From assembly GCA_014084085.1 (NCBI GenBank), contig NPFB01000021.1, positions 300,046-364,045 on the forward strand: DNA of 64,000 nt, given 5' to 3'. The notes under the pieces are model-generated. The model had not been told where the DNA came from. It did not search any database and was given only the letters and a program-made list of their open reading frames with translations. Source of the stretch: Hondaea fermentalgiana. Its lineage: Eukaryota; Sar; Bigyra; Thraustochytrida; Thraustochytriidae. The position numbers and the translations under genes are program-made. Numbering within the stretch: the stretch's first letter is position 1; each line of letters starts with the position of its first letter. Shown here one piece after another: positions 1 to 10,538 of the stretch.

Positions 1-155
1 CGCAAACAAACAAGCAAGCAAAGAAGCACCAGCGACGAGACTGCGCGAAGGCCGGCGCAGGTGGGAGCGGGCGCGCGGAAGCGAGGCGCGCGAGGCGTGC
101 GAGGCGCGCGGGCAGAGGGACGCGCTGGAGGCCGGGCGGCTCCGGGCGCACGAGC

Positions 156-2630
156 ATGGCAGGCTTCGTGCAGAACCCGGACCTGGGCCTCGACGACTGG
201 ATTCGGCTTAGCGATGAAGACCCCGTGCTGGTCTCGCTGGGCGAGCCGCACAAGGCGAACAGAGGGTTCATGAAGACGAGCGTGCTGTACACTGTTCGTA
301 CCTCGAGCAAGACGGAATCGCACTCGGTCGCGCGGTCGTACAAGGACTTTGAGGCCTTCCGGAGGGTCCTGGAGGCGAGGTTTCCAGGAGCCTCGGTGCC
401 GCTGTTGCCCGAGAAGCAAACGCTCAACAACAAGTCCGAGCAGTTTGTGGCCAAGCGCATGCACCAGCTCGAATTCTTCATGCAGGCTATTTCTAACAAC
501 CCCTTTTTTCGCGCCGATGATGGGTATACGCAATTCGTGAGCTCGACATCCAGCTTTGATCGCAGCCTCGCCGATCACGCCTTTGAGACGGCCGGCAGCG
601 AGGGCTTTTACCGCTGGAAGCAGGCGATCGAAGAGACCGAGGTCAAGGACACAAACAGTCTGCGCACGGCCGTCATGAAGGATCTGGACATGGTGCGCGT
701 GCAGCTTCGCATCTTGCGCAAGGCAGGGGCGGCCCAGGCGGAACGTATGATGGCCCTGGCGGGGTCCTCGGTCGAGCTATTTCAATCTTTTGCAGACTTT
801 TACTTGGTGGAGCGTGATTCCGTTCAATTTGTCTCTGGCCCGGCTCAGCTTGCACCCGCGAGCACATTGGGCCCGGCACGCGAGGTCACCATGGCGGACG
901 TCCTGCTCGACGGTGCGGAGAAGATGTCGCAGTTTGCTGCGGTGCAAAAGAGCGATATCATGTCGTCGCGCACCTTTCGTGCTGCCTTGGTGGAGCCCAT
1001 CCAGTTTGAGATTGACATGGTGGACATGTGGAAGAACCACATTGATGGCATTTCCAAAAAGATTAAAAGCGTCGATGTGCACACGAGGTTGGTCACCGAC
1101 CTCGAGTCCAAAGAAAAGACCTTGCAAAGTAAGATGGCGAGTGATGGCGATCCCAAGGGGCGTCTTGCAAGCCAACTGGCGAATGTGCAACAAAACAATC
1201 TCCCTGAAGCGCGGCTCAAGCTCGATCTTGCCGAAAAGGATCTCGTGGACCACGAGCGCGGCCTCTTGGGTATCGAACTTACACGGTACCGGGCCGCGCG
1301 CACTTTGCGCATGGAGCGAATCGTGCGTGATTTGACGCGCTTGCATCTTCGTGGTTTTGACGAGCTCACTAAGGCTTTTGACGGTTCGGGTAGCCAGGTG
1401 CGTCTTGGGCAAACTCCCAAGGGTCATCTTGTGGTCGTCCGCAACGAAAATGCAAGTGACGGAAGCGCGTTTTCACTCTACGATGAAGACGGGTCCTCGT
1501 TTGGCGGCAGCGGCTCCTTTATGGGGGAGACCGACGCTGGCTCGTCCGTCGTTGGAAGCCAGTACACCCATTCGAGGCGACGGACAAAGTTCGGCTTTTC
1601 CCGCATGGCCTCGCGCCGGGTCAAGTCGCCCACAGAGAATCCCGAGGCGGTGTGGTCAGCTGCCCTCGGTGACTCGCACCGTGATCGCTCTCATCAAATG
1701 AGCGCAGCGGCAAATATGCGCGACGGAACTCGCCTCCGCGTACGTCAAGACTATGCGGCCACACGAAGCGACGAGCTCGACGTCAGCCGTGGCGAGGTCC
1801 TCTCTGCACGTCGCGTCGATGATTCGATGTGGTACGCCACAAATGCGCGCGGACTGGCCGGCCTCGTGCCCTCGTCTGTTGTCCAGGTGGCCTCAGGCTC
1901 GATGGAGAGCAGCGTGGAAGGCGTTCTGCTCCCGAGCGCCCAAGATCGCCGTCGGAGCAAGCGTCCTCCGGAGCCTCCAGTGATGGTTTCTCCGGAAGCC
2001 CCTCGGGCGCCTCCGGGCCTCAAGGAGTCTGAACGCGAGCGAATAGACGCTTCATCTCGAGCTGCGGCCCGCAAATCTACTTCTTCGCGTCGCAGCAAGT
2101 CTTCGTCACGTCGCAGCAAGTCCTCTTCGCGCCGCAGCAGCAAGTCTTCTTCTCGCCGTTCGGCGCGCGATGAGGAGAACGAAGAACTTGAGCGCGAGCT
2201 TGAACTCGAGCGCGAACGGGAGCGTCAACTTGAACTCGAAGAGCGCGAACTTGCGGAGCAGGCCCAGACCGAATTGGATGGAGAAGAGGAGAACGACGAT
2301 GCTGAGGAAGAAGAAGCTCGTTTAGCGGCGCAGCGCCAATCCAAGAAGAAGAAGGAAAAGAGTAGGAAGAGCAAGTCGAGAAGCAAGTCGAGGAGCAGAC
2401 GTAGCTCCAAGGCACAGGCAAAGACAAGTTCAGAGAATGCGCGCCCCCCCGCTGCCATTCTCACGGACATATCTACGTTCAAGCGTTCCCAGCTTCGTCA
2501 CCGAGACTCTCAAGACGATGATAGTGTCGGCAGTCATCGACGGGCTCCTGGCATGAGCGCGCTTGGTCAGAATCCATCGCCCATGGAGGAGCTTATGCAA
2601 AAGCTCGCTTTCCGTGAAAAGGCCGAATAA
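156..2630 (+). CDS. Sorting-nexin-like PX / BAR-like / SH3 protein
   Basis: 824 residues, single exon, starting at the ATG at 156. Residues about 36-132 form a PX domain, with the typical RSYKDFEAFRRVL strand/helix and a PLLPEK proline segment; PX domains bind phosphoinositides on endosomal membranes. Residues about 150-430 are long helical charged sequence resembling the BAR-type helical region that follows PX in sorting nexins. An SH3 domain follows at about 521-579 (LRVRQDYAATRSDELDVSRG, ending GLVPSSVV). The tail holds repeated RRSKSSS-type Ser/Arg blocks (about 639-672), a Glu/Arg coiled coil (about 672-725) and Lys/Ser-rich sequence. A role in membrane remodelling or endosomal sorting is inferred. 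The PX-helical-SH3 order differs from SNX9 (SH3-PX-BAR). PX and SH3 are clear; the BAR assignment is weaker. Confidence 0.85.
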   Translation: MAGFVQNPDLGLDDWIRLSDEDPVLVSLGEPHKANRGFMKTSVLYTVRTSSKTESHSVARSYKDFEAFRRVLEARFPGASVPLLPEKQTLNNKSEQFVAKRMHQLEFFMQAISNNPFFRADDGYTQFVSSTSSFDRSLADHAFETAGSEGFYRWKQAIEETEVKDTNSLRTAVMKDLDMVRVQLRILRKAGAAQAERMMALAGSSVELFQSFADFYLVERDSVQFVSGPAQLAPASTLGPAREVTMADVLLDGAEKMSQFAAVQKSDIMSSRTFRAALVEPIQFEIDMVDMWKNHIDGISKKIKSVDVHTRLVTDLESKEKTLQSKMASDGDPKGRLASQLANVQQNNLPEARLKLDLAEKDLVDHERGLLGIELTRYRAARTLRMERIVRDLTRLHLRGFDELTKAFDGSGSQVRLGQTPKGHLVVVRNENASDGSAFSLYDEDGSSFGGSGSFMGETDAGSSVVGSQYTHSRRRTKFGFSRMASRRVKSPTENPEAVWSAALGDSHRDRSHQMSAAANMRDGTRLRVRQDYAATRSDELDVSRGEVLSARRVDDSMWYATNARGLAGLVPSSVVQVASGSMESSVEGVLLPSAQDRRRSKRPPEPPVMVSPEAPRAPPGLKESERERIDASSRAAARKSTSSRRSKSSSRRSKSSSRRSSKSSSRRSARDEENEELERELELERERERQLELEERELAEQAQTELDGEEENDDAEEEEARLAAQRQSKKKKEKSRKSKSRSKSRSRRSSKAQAKTSSENARPPAAILTDISTFKRSQLRHRDSQDDDSVGSHRRAPGMSALGQNPSPMEELMQKLAFREKAE

Positions 2631-2666
2631 GATGCAGAAGTGGTGCGTTGACTGACGAACTCGCTC

Positions 2667-2720
2667 GCTGGCTGGCTGGCTCGCTGGCTGGCGGGCTGGC
2701 TGGCGGGCTGGCTGGCTGAC
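2667..2720. repeat. (CTGG)n tetranucleotide microsatellite
   Basis: Imperfect tandem CTGG/CGGG tetranucleotides just downstream of the sorting-nexin-like stop codon. Non-coding. Confidence 0.8.
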
Positions 2721-2760
2721 TATAACTGGCTGGCATGTCGGCTTGTTTCTCGTCAAAGTT

Positions 2761-2805
2761 TCTGCAATCAAAGTCTCTGCAATCAAAACTTCTGCAATCA
2801 AAGCC
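2761..2805. repeat. 15-bp tandem repeat, three copies
   Basis: Three adjacent 15-bp units of the form TCTGCAATCAAAGTC, differing at two or three positions near the unit end. They lie between the sorting-nexin-like gene and the WASHC3 gene. Confidence 0.8.
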
Positions 2806-2950
2806 TACCTCCAGAGCTTCGTTTTCTATTCCCATTGACCATTGTTTGTTTTGTTTTGTTTTGTTCATTCGTTTTTCTTCTTGGGTGATCTGGTTGGTTG
2901 ACTGGAAGATTTCTGGAGCGAAATCTTTCTGTTCGCACGAACGCGTGCAA

Positions 2951-2988
2951 ACACGCACGCACGCACGCTCGCACGCACGCGCGCACGC
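2951..2988. repeat. (CGCA)n microsatellite upstream of WASHC3
   Basis: Alternating ACGC/GCAC tetranucleotides ending about 35 bp before the WASHC3 start codon. They probably lie in the promoter or 5' UTR. Confidence 0.7.
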
Positions 2989-3022
2989 AGGTTGCAGACT
3001 GGTCGGGCGAGGGCGCGCCACG

Positions 3023-3505
3023 ATGGCAGGCTCGGGCGACGTGGAGGTCGTGGCGTGCGTGAACGCGTTTCTTGCGGACACGACGTCATTTCTCAATCGC
3101 TTCGCTGCAGACTGCGAGGCGCGGCTCGTGGACGTCTCGTTGCGCATGAGCAGGACAGAAAGTCTCTTGGCAGTCCTCGAGGCGAAACTCCACAGCGTGC
3201 CGGGACTAACAGAGCCCCTCGTGGCCGCACAAGAGCTCTCTCCCGCGACCACGACGGGAGCCGCCAAATCCACCACGATTTCTGGCACAGACAGGTGCAA
3301 CCCAGTAACCCCGTCAACAGGGACGAGCAACGCTTCTGCAGACGAACTCGGGCTTGTGCTGCCAGCCAAATACGCTACGCTCTTACGAATGGGAATGCCC
3401 AAGGAACATTTGCGCTTGAAAATGCTCGGTGATGGCGTCGAGCAGGCTGAAGTACAGCGTTTACTTGGCGATGTGTCCAAATCATCTGAGAATTCGAATG
3501 TTTGA
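3023..3505 (+). CDS. WASHC3: WASH complex subunit 3 (CCDC53 family)
   Basis: 160 residues. The ATG at 3023 is chosen because the family match begins immediately after it, although the frame is open further upstream. The N-terminal half has the CCDC53 signature: VNAFLADTTSFLNRF, then CEARLVDVSLRMSRTESLLA and LEAKLHSVPGL, an amphipathic coiled coil. The C-terminal part carries the LPAKYATLLRMGMPKEHLRL helix typical of WASHC3 and related WASH/formin segments. Family knowledge: WASHC3 is a small subunit of the pentameric WASH complex that activates Arp2/3 actin nucleation on endosomes. Human CCDC53 is about 194 aa, so the length is normal to slightly short. It lies downstream of the PX protein on the same strand, which is thematically consistent with endosomal sorting. 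Confidence 0.92.
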   Translation: MAGSGDVEVVACVNAFLADTTSFLNRFAADCEARLVDVSLRMSRTESLLAVLEAKLHSVPGLTEPLVAAQELSPATTTGAAKSTTISGTDRCNPVTPSTGTSNASADELGLVLPAKYATLLRMGMPKEHLRLKMLGDGVEQAEVQRLLGDVSKSSENSNV

Positions 3506-4118
3506 TGAAACTTTCGTGACATAAAGAGTGTCGTGTGCGTGCTGAGAGTCCAGCATGCGATATACGCAAATCAAATCATGTATCGGTTGCAGTTATACAC
3601 ATTTTCTTACGGTGAATAGTGCCTGCACTTTTGAAAGAGTTGTCTTGCACCAGCATGCACGCAAGGAAGCAAACAAGGCCAAAATTCTGTCTCAAATGGG
3701 GTGATAAAGCGGTGGTGGACCTCCTTTTTCGCTCGACAATGGCGCAAGCAAAGAGAGTGTTTGTTGACACGGACTGCTTCGAGCAGTCAGAGAGCATGCG
3801 AAAGAAAGGTCCAAAAGACCGGGGTCATGCAAACAACCCAAGTTGGAGGATGCAGAATGCAGAAAGCCAAGTAAAAGATGAAAAGTAAAAGATGAAAAGT
3901 AAATACACACACATGGGGGAACAGATGGTTTTGATTGGGGTCATGGCTGGGCGATCAGATTACATGAGGCCGAGAAGAAAGGGGAGTTATCGTGAGAATG
4001 GAAAAGGTATGGGGAGAGGGTCCTCTATTGTCATGTACAGAACAAAACAGACATGACGGGAGGAAATACACATACGGCCTCTTGCGGGAAACATCACGCA
4101 AAAAAAAAGAGGATCAAA
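3506..4118. other. Convergent intergenic region, no gene seen
   Basis: 613 bp between the 3' ends of WASHC3 and the AGC kinase gene. It holds the 3' UTRs of both, including a short direct repeat of AAAGATGAAAAGTA at about 3873-3902. No supported coding sequence. Confidence 0.6.
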
Positions 4119-5678
4119 TCAGAGACGCAAGGATTTCGCGTCAGTAGAGGGTCGCTCAAACCACGTTTCCTCTGCAAAGTCCTCGGGCAGGAAGCCAAAG
4201 CCAGTTAGCTCGAGGTTAAAGGCGCACGAGGAGCACGGGTCGACACGGAGAAGCTCGTTGGTGAACGCGCCGTCAAAGTTCGAGGTGTCGACAGTGTTGG
4301 CGAGGGCAGGAACAAACTCGGGCTCGTACTCGTGGGACGAGAGCTTGTCCCAGTCAAGGCCGTCAAAGAAGGCATGGGCCATGACATTGGCGGAGCCTTC
4401 GTTGCCGTAGCCGAGACGGTCGCGCTCCTCGTACTTGAGGAGCGCGGCAATAAAGTCCATTGCGTCCTGAGACACGGGCTTGAGCTTTGCCGGGGTCTTG
4501 GGGAACTGGAGCTCGCAGGCGAGGATCTTGTTGAGCATGGCCTTGCGCTCACGCGAATAAAAGGGGGGCACACGGTAGAGCATCTCATACATGAGAATGC
4601 CAAGGGCCCACCAGTCGACCGTTTTGCCATAGGTGGCGTTGCGGTCGTTCTTTTTGGTGGTCGCGCAGAGGATGAGCTCGGGGCTGATGTACTCGGGGGT
4701 ACCACAGATTGAGTAGCATCGCATAAGGTTGTCGTCACCGCACTTGTTGAATTGGATCGAGAGACCAAAGTCAGTCAAGCGAAGATGGCCCTTGCTGTCC
4801 AACAGCACGTTCTCCGGCTTCAGGTCGCGGTAGACAATACCGTTCTCGTGCAAGAAAGCGAGCGCCGAGGTGATTTCGGCTACATACATGCGCGTGCGCG
4901 ATTCTGAAAAGACGCCCTGGCGCTGCATGTGCTGGAAGAGCTCGCCGCCGGGGGCATATTCGAGGAACATGAAGATCTTGTCCTTGTTCTGGAAGGAGCC
5001 GTGGAAGCTGGTGACAAAGGGGTGCTCGCCAACGGTGTGCAGGACGAGGTTCTCCATCTCGGCGTGCTCCACCTTTGTGCTGACGGGGCGGACGCCGCGG
5101 GTGGAACCGGGCTTGTCAATGAGGTTTGACTTTGCGACCTCCTTGACAGCAATAAGACGGCCGGTGGTCTTGTTGCGCATGAGCATGACCTTGCCGTATC
5201 CACCGCGGCCAATGACGGACACGGCCTGGAGCGCGGCCGGGTCTGCGGGGTCCCTGAATCCGTTGCCGCCCTTTGTGGCCATGAGGATGTCGAGGGCCGA
5301 CTTTTTGGTGGCGACCTGGTTGCTGGCATTGGACACGGCCGTGCCAGCGCCGGCCTTTGCGAGGGCCTTCTTGGACCCGAAGGCCAACCAGTTGACGACC
5401 TTGTTGAAGCGCGAGCTGCCGGAGCGGTTGCTGGCGGCGCTGACATTGCTCGCACGGCTCGATGCGCTGGCGGTGGACACTGCGGAATCTGTGGACTTTG
5501 CGCGCGGGTTGCGCGGCGACGATGAGGACGAGGACGAGGACGCCTGCGCGGCCCCCGCCGCGCTAGCTTCGCTCGCCACCTCCTCGAACTTTTCTGACTC
5601 GCCCTTGCCGGCGTTGTTCCACATGGTGCCCAGGTACGAGGTGCCTTCGGCGAACCATCCTGCAAGGACGCGTTCCAT
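4119..5678 (-). CDS. AGC-family serine/threonine protein kinase
   Basis: 519 residues, single exon. A Ser/Ala-rich low-complexity N-terminus (about 1-150, with a run of eight serines) precedes a complete kinase domain. The domain shows the glycine loop GRGGYGKV at 157-164, the VAIK-type lysine in LIAVKEV (K179), the catalytic loop YRDLKPENVLL, a DFG (TDFGLSIQF) and an activation segment ending in GTPEYISPE. DWWALGILMYEML follows. The YRDLKPEN form and the C-terminal extension (HAFFDGLDW, then YEPEFVPAL) are typical of AGC kinases (PKA/PKB/S6K-like). The region after 470 looks like a turn/hydrophobic-motif tail but has no clean FxxF[S/T]Y. There is no PH domain, so it is not a canonical AKT. 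Substrates cannot be inferred. Confidence 0.93.
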   Translation of the reverse strand: MERVLAGWFAEGTSYLGTMWNNAGKGESEKFEEVASEASAAGAAQASSSSSSSSPRNPRAKSTDSAVSTASASSRASNVSAASNRSGSSRFNKVVNWLAFGSKKALAKAGAGTAVSNASNQVATKKSALDILMATKGGNGFRDPADPAALQAVSVIGRGGYGKVMLMRNKTTGRLIAVKEVAKSNLIDKPGSTRGVRPVSTKVEHAEMENLVLHTVGEHPFVTSFHGSFQNKDKIFMFLEYAPGGELFQHMQRQGVFSESRTRMYVAEITSALAFLHENGIVYRDLKPENVLLDSKGHLRLTDFGLSIQFNKCGDDNLMRCYSICGTPEYISPELILCATTKKNDRNATYGKTVDWWALGILMYEMLYRVPPFYSRERKAMLNKILACELQFPKTPAKLKPVSQDAMDFIAALLKYEERDRLGYGNEGSANVMAHAFFDGLDWDKLSSHEYEPEFVPALANTVDTSNFDGAFTNELLRVDPCSSCAFNLELTGFGFLPEDFAEETWFERPSTDAKSLRL

Positions 5679-6780
5679 CCTGGCTACTGCTGCTGCTGCT
5701 GCCGTTCTGCTGCTGCGGCTTTAGCTTCGACTTTCTCTGCGCTGCGCTGCGCTGTCTCGAGCGTACGATACGCTTTTGCTCGCTTCCTTCCTCGCTCGCT
5801 CGCACGCACGCACTCACGCACTCGCGGGCGGGCGGGGTGGAGTGGAAAGAAAGGGGGAAGAGAGGTCGGTCTCGACCAGTCCCTGCGACTTGATGCCGCG
5901 TTCCGGTTCAGACGCGGAGAGCCTCGCGACGGCCTGCTGCAGGACCGCGCTCTGCTGAAGAGGCGCCCGCTCCTTCTCCTCTCTCTCCAAACTCCGCTTC
6001 CCGGCCGACGCGCTCTCGGCGCTGGCTCCGGCGGAGCGAGAAAGCGAGGAAGAAAGAGCCGCGGGCGCGGCCGACGCGAGCCGACGGCGTCCGCCGAACC
6101 GGCGAGGATACGGGCGCGGCGCAGGCCGGGTACAGCGGCGGCGGCAGGGACGCCTTCCCGGCGGTCTTCTCGGCGGCCTCCTCGCGGGGAAGAGCGCCTC
6201 GGGGCGGAGGAGGCTGAGCGGGAAGAGGCGTGCTACGGAGGACAGAGGGAGGCCAACGCCGAGGAAGGGGGCCGCGGCGCGGCGAGCGTGGGTACTTGGC
6301 TTTGTGGCGCGGGGACGCGGGCGCGAGAGGATGTATGGGCGGGAGTATCTATCGATGTATGAATGAATGCACGGATGGATGTATGATGTGCGGACCCGTA
6401 CGTACGTACGTACGTATTGTATAGTCTTAGAGGCCTTGCGCCTTGCCTTGCTAGCTGAGCGGCCGCCTGGAGGCGACGCGGCCGACGCGAGGACGGCGGA
6501 GGGTGCCGCGCGGGAGGGAGGGCGGAGGGAGGGAGGCCGCGCGGCGGAGGAGGAGGGTTCTGCCTTCGCCGGCTCGGCTGGCCTCGCCTTGGCGGTCTGC
6601 CTGTCGGCTGTCTGCCTATCTGTCTGTCTGCCGCGGGGGAGGGAAGCGGAGGGTCGAGTCGGATGGATTGGACGCGCTTCGTTCGTTCGTTCGTTCGCTC
6701 GCTCGCTGCGTGGCGAGCGGGCGCGCGGGCGGGCGGCGCGGTGGAGGGGGCCTGCGCGGGGGCGCGCTGGCGGGCGCGGC
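5679..6780. other. G+C-rich gene-free region with microsatellites, up to the gap
   Basis: Contains the divergent upstream region of the kinase gene, with (CTCG/CACG)n at about 5794-5824. It also holds (ACGT)n at about 6398-6416, a (TCGT)n to (TCGC)n tract at 6677-6708, and very G+C-rich sequence. Open frames here are long only because of base composition. I see no gene. Confidence 0.6.
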
Positions 6781-6880
6781 NNNNNNNNNNNNNNNNNNNN
6801 NNNNNNNNNNNNNNNNNNNNNNNNNNNNNNNNNNNNNNNNNNNNNNNNNNNNNNNNNNNNNNNNNNNNNNNNNNNNNNNN
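6781..6880. other. Assembly gap (100 N)
   Basis: Exactly 100 unknown bases, the usual placeholder for a scaffold gap of unknown size. It removes the 5' part of the transposase gene on its right. Confidence 0.99.
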
Positions 6881-7839
6881 ACGATTACATCGTCAGACTC
6901 TTACAGAATCGATCCCTTCCGCCTGAGTTGCAGCTAAGGGAGGTCTATCTTGATGAGTCATACGTGCATCAACACTACCATAGGTTTGACAAAAGTCTAT
7001 TTGATCCAATGGACGCGGAAGACACAACGACGCGCGTTCAACACAAGGGACGTAGGTATTGTATCTTGGCTGCCATTCAGAATTCGAGTCCAAAATACCC
7101 AGATCGTGAAGCTGGCCTCGTGCCAGGCTCTGTTTGGACGTTTTGTCCGCAAGCAGCTGACGCGAGCAAAGGAGACTACCACAAGAACTTCAACGGGACG
7201 AATTTTGCATTGTGGTGGCGGACGCAGCTCCTACCTAACCTTCATGAGCCGTCCCTGATCATAATGGACAATGCGAGCTACCACAAGACCCTCCCGCCAA
7301 CCGCACCCGACGTCGCGAAGCTAAAGAAAAGGGAGGTTATTGCAGCGCTCTATCAATATCAGATACCGCACGACGCAACGAGCACAGCTGCGCAGCTGAA
7401 AGTTCTGCTGAAGAACTGGATCAAGGAGAAGGTGCTGCCGGAAGTAATCGAGGCAGCACAGAGGGCAGGGCATCGCGTCCTCTTCACACCACCTCACTAC
7501 TCGGATCTGCAGCCCATCGAACTGATTTGGGCTTACGTGAAAGGAAATATTGCAAGGCAATACACGAAGGACACCACTCTTCAAGATGTGAAGCAGAGAC
7601 TCGATGCCGAGTTCATCAAACTCGAGCAACCCTCTGGTCGAGACTTGGTGAAGAGGATTATCGTCTCACGCGATCGTGTCATAGAGGAGTTTCGTAGTGA
7701 ATCCTCGATTGAAGATGGTGTTGAAACTGACAGCGATGATGATGATGATGATGATGACCTTTTTGAAGAAGAATACGACGTTGATGAACTCGAAAAGCAG
7801 CTCGAAGCTGTCCTAACAATTTCAGATTGTCGACCCTAG
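6881..7839 (+). mobile_element. IS630/Tc1-mariner-type DDE transposase, 5' end lost in the gap
   Basis: About 318 residues are readable to the TAG at 7837-7839, entering in frame from the gap. The DDE endonuclease core is visible: first acid in VYLDESYVHQHY, second in LIIMDNASYHK, third in LQPIELIWAYVKGNIAR. This spacing and the PxE-x-W helix are those of the IS630/Tc1-mariner (DDE_3) superfamily. The frame is uninterrupted and ends in an acidic tail with eight consecutive Asp codons (GAT repeat at about 7735-7758). The N-terminal DNA-binding region and one terminal repeat fall in or before the gap, so element boundaries cannot be set. Lack of stops suggests recent insertion or a domesticated gene. 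Confidence 0.88.
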
Positions 7840-9588
7840 AGGTTATATAGTAAAAACACTAAGAATGGTTACAATCAACTATTATCCAAATACGAGTTGG
7901 GCTCGACAATCCGCACAGAGGCCCGCCAACAACGCCCCTTCCCCCGGCCCTGTGCAGCTCCGTCCATTGCCTTTATAATTACCGATTTATGGTCTCGTTG
8001 ACTGTAAGGCTGGAAAGGAAAGTCCTTTTTCACCTTGGCTGGCTGCTGCGGCATGCCGGCGGCAGGCCTCTGGAGCGCAGAGAGCTCGCTCGGGACGTCG
8101 TTTCATGCGCTCCAGCGCAGCAGTCAGTGCAGGCAGACAGGCGGGGAAGGCTGGACGCCGAAACGGGGGGCCGAAAAGAGGTGGAGCGCGGTGCAGGCGA
8201 GGACGAGGACGAGAACTCGCCGCGCAGGCCAGCCAAAAGGGGAGAAAAGGAAAGCGTAAGGGAAAAGGAGAGGACTCCGAGGGTGCCCCCGCTTGCGGGC
8301 GGCTCCGCGCGAGGCGGAAACGGATAGGAGAGGTCTAGGAGGGGCTAGGCGCACACCCTCCGAATCGACGCGCTGCTTTTAAATTCTTTTTGTTCACTCG
8401 TTTAGTTTTACTTCCTTTTTTCTCCCTCCCTGTCTCTCTCTCTCTCCCTCCCTCTCCTCCCCCCATACACTGAGAGGGAGCGAGAGGAGGTCGCTCGCTC
8501 GAGGCGTGCAGTGCGCACGTCCTGCTCCCGCATCGCGCCTTGCACACCCCGCTAGACTCCTGAAGCCGCCCCCTTTTTGAGCCATCAATATGAGGCCATG
8601 GTGTGCCGGAAAGGGGCAGGTACGGTGTCCACCAGAGGGGGGCGCATAAGGGCGGCGCAAGGCTCGGTTAAATTACGTGCAGCGTGCCCCCCAAATCCGA
8701 GGGCCGCAGCGTCGCTGGACTTCTTGACCGCGGACCCGTAGCAACTTCCTAGAGGAAAGTGTATGGCGGCGCGCGGGAGGAGGCCGCTCCGACGCTGGCC
8801 AGCGGCCGCGCATGGCCGGCCCTCGGCGCGCAAGTGCGGAAAGGCGCGGCGGGAAGTGGGCTATGGGGCCGCGGAAAGTGGAGAATGCGCGCGCGCAAGT
8901 GGGTATCCAGGTGAGGGGGCCCCGCGCGAGGTACCGTGCACGGTAACGTGGCGCCGTTACAAGTCCCCGTGGAGGTTTTTATTTGATGTCGTGCTTCTGG
9001 CGAGGCGAGGTTCTGTCTCTCTTGAACCCTCCCCCCCCTGGCTTCCCTTCGCGTGCGCTTCGTCGAAGCGTCCGGCGAAGATCTTCAGCGTGCGCTTCCC
9101 GCTGCAGCTGCAAAGAAGGACGGGCGGGCGGCAGGTCGCGAGGAGCCGCAACTGTGCTCGGCGAGGCAGGGAGGCCGAGAAGACCGCCCAAATGACCGCC
9201 CAGGGGTCCCCTGCGCGGCGGTTTCGCGAGCCGTTTCAGGCACGCTGTCTTCCTTTCTGCGCCCCGCCGCAAAGAGTTCCCGCCTGGCCCGCCGCCGCCT
9301 GCCCCCTCAGCTCGTAGCGGCCGCCACCGCCGTCACGCGCAGCCCGCGCCGGGCATAAGAAGGGGCACACACCCGGGAGGTACGGCGTCCGGTGCGAGAG
9401 GCACATGTGTGAGAATAGTGGATGAAAGATACGAGACACGGATGGAGGGCGGCGCGGGAGGCGCGCATACGAGCGCAAGGAGGGCGAGGGCCGGAGCGGG
9501 AGTCAGCAGACGCGGCCTGCTGCACGTGCACAGCGCGTGCATCTTGGAATCGGAGTCGCTGTCGATCGTGGTCGCAGTGGTCGCTGTC

Positions 9589-9635
9589 GGTCGCTGCAGC
9601 TGCAGCTGCACTGCAGCTGCAGCTGCACACAGCAG
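9589..9635. repeat. Nested CTGCAG/CAGCTG palindromic cluster
   Basis: GCAGCTGCAGCTGC units occur twice as near-perfect palindromes within about 45 bp. A further cluster of CACTG-type direct repeats lies at about 9655-9715. Strong hairpin potential. Confidence 0.6.
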
Positions 9636-10509
9636 TCGATTGATCGAAATGTCCGCACTGCAGTGCACTGCTCTGCTCTCCACTGCGCTCCACTGGGCTC
9701 CACTGGGCTGCGCTGGACGGCATGGATCGGCGAATCGGTCGATCCGGCAGTGCGCCCAGCACGGCCGGCGAGGAGAGAAAAAGAAATTTAAAGGCTGCTT
9801 CAGCTCAGGCTGTGCTTGGCATCATCCAAGACTTCTGCGGTCAACTCCAACTTGGGCGATCTTGTCAGCCAGAATCAGCCAGGTTATGATCCAATGAAAT
9901 GCTTATGAAATGAAATCATATCAAATCGAGTCAAATCCATGCGCTTGTGCACGCTGGGATACCGGCCAGACAGGACGGACTCCCTCCTCTCCCTCCCCGC
10001 GAAGTACTGCGCCACACTGTGCACGATGCCATTGCGCGCTAGCCGCAGCAGCGTGGACTCTACTCTGCTCTCTGCGCAGGACTACTACACGCCGGCGCGT
10101 CGGCCGCTTCGCGTGTGCGACCGTGTGCGTGCGTGCGTGCGTGCGTGCGTACCATATAATTCACTCTGGCTGGCATTACTGCGCTGCTGCCAGCACGTGT
10201 GCGGCCATGCCATGAGGTAGTGCGTGTGCACACACAGGCGGGCGAGCGACTGCGAGTCTCGACTTCTGAAAAGCCACCGCGGACCCGCCCGGCCCGGCCC
10301 GCTGCCGGCGCCAAGCAGGCGGCAAGGGAGGACGTACAGCCCGCGCAGGCCGCGCAGGACGGCCGGTCGGCGCTGGCCGCTCAAGGACCGACCCGCCGCG
10401 CGGTGCTGCGCTGCAAGTGGCTCTAGCATCTCGTTGTCGATTGACAGTGAATCAATCCACGCGCAGCGCGTGCACGCCGCATGAGCATGCACAGCACCAG
10501 CGTGCAGCG

Positions 10510-10538
10510 GAATGAATGAATGAATGAATGAATGAATA
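10510..10538. repeat. (AATG)n microsatellite
   Basis: About seven uninterrupted copies of AATG in the gene-poor region. Confidence 0.9.

Noticed and set aside
6367..6780. Frame joining upstream sequence to the transposase across the N gap
   Set aside because: The upstream part is low-complexity and the continuity through 100 N is artificial; only 6881 onward has DDE residues.
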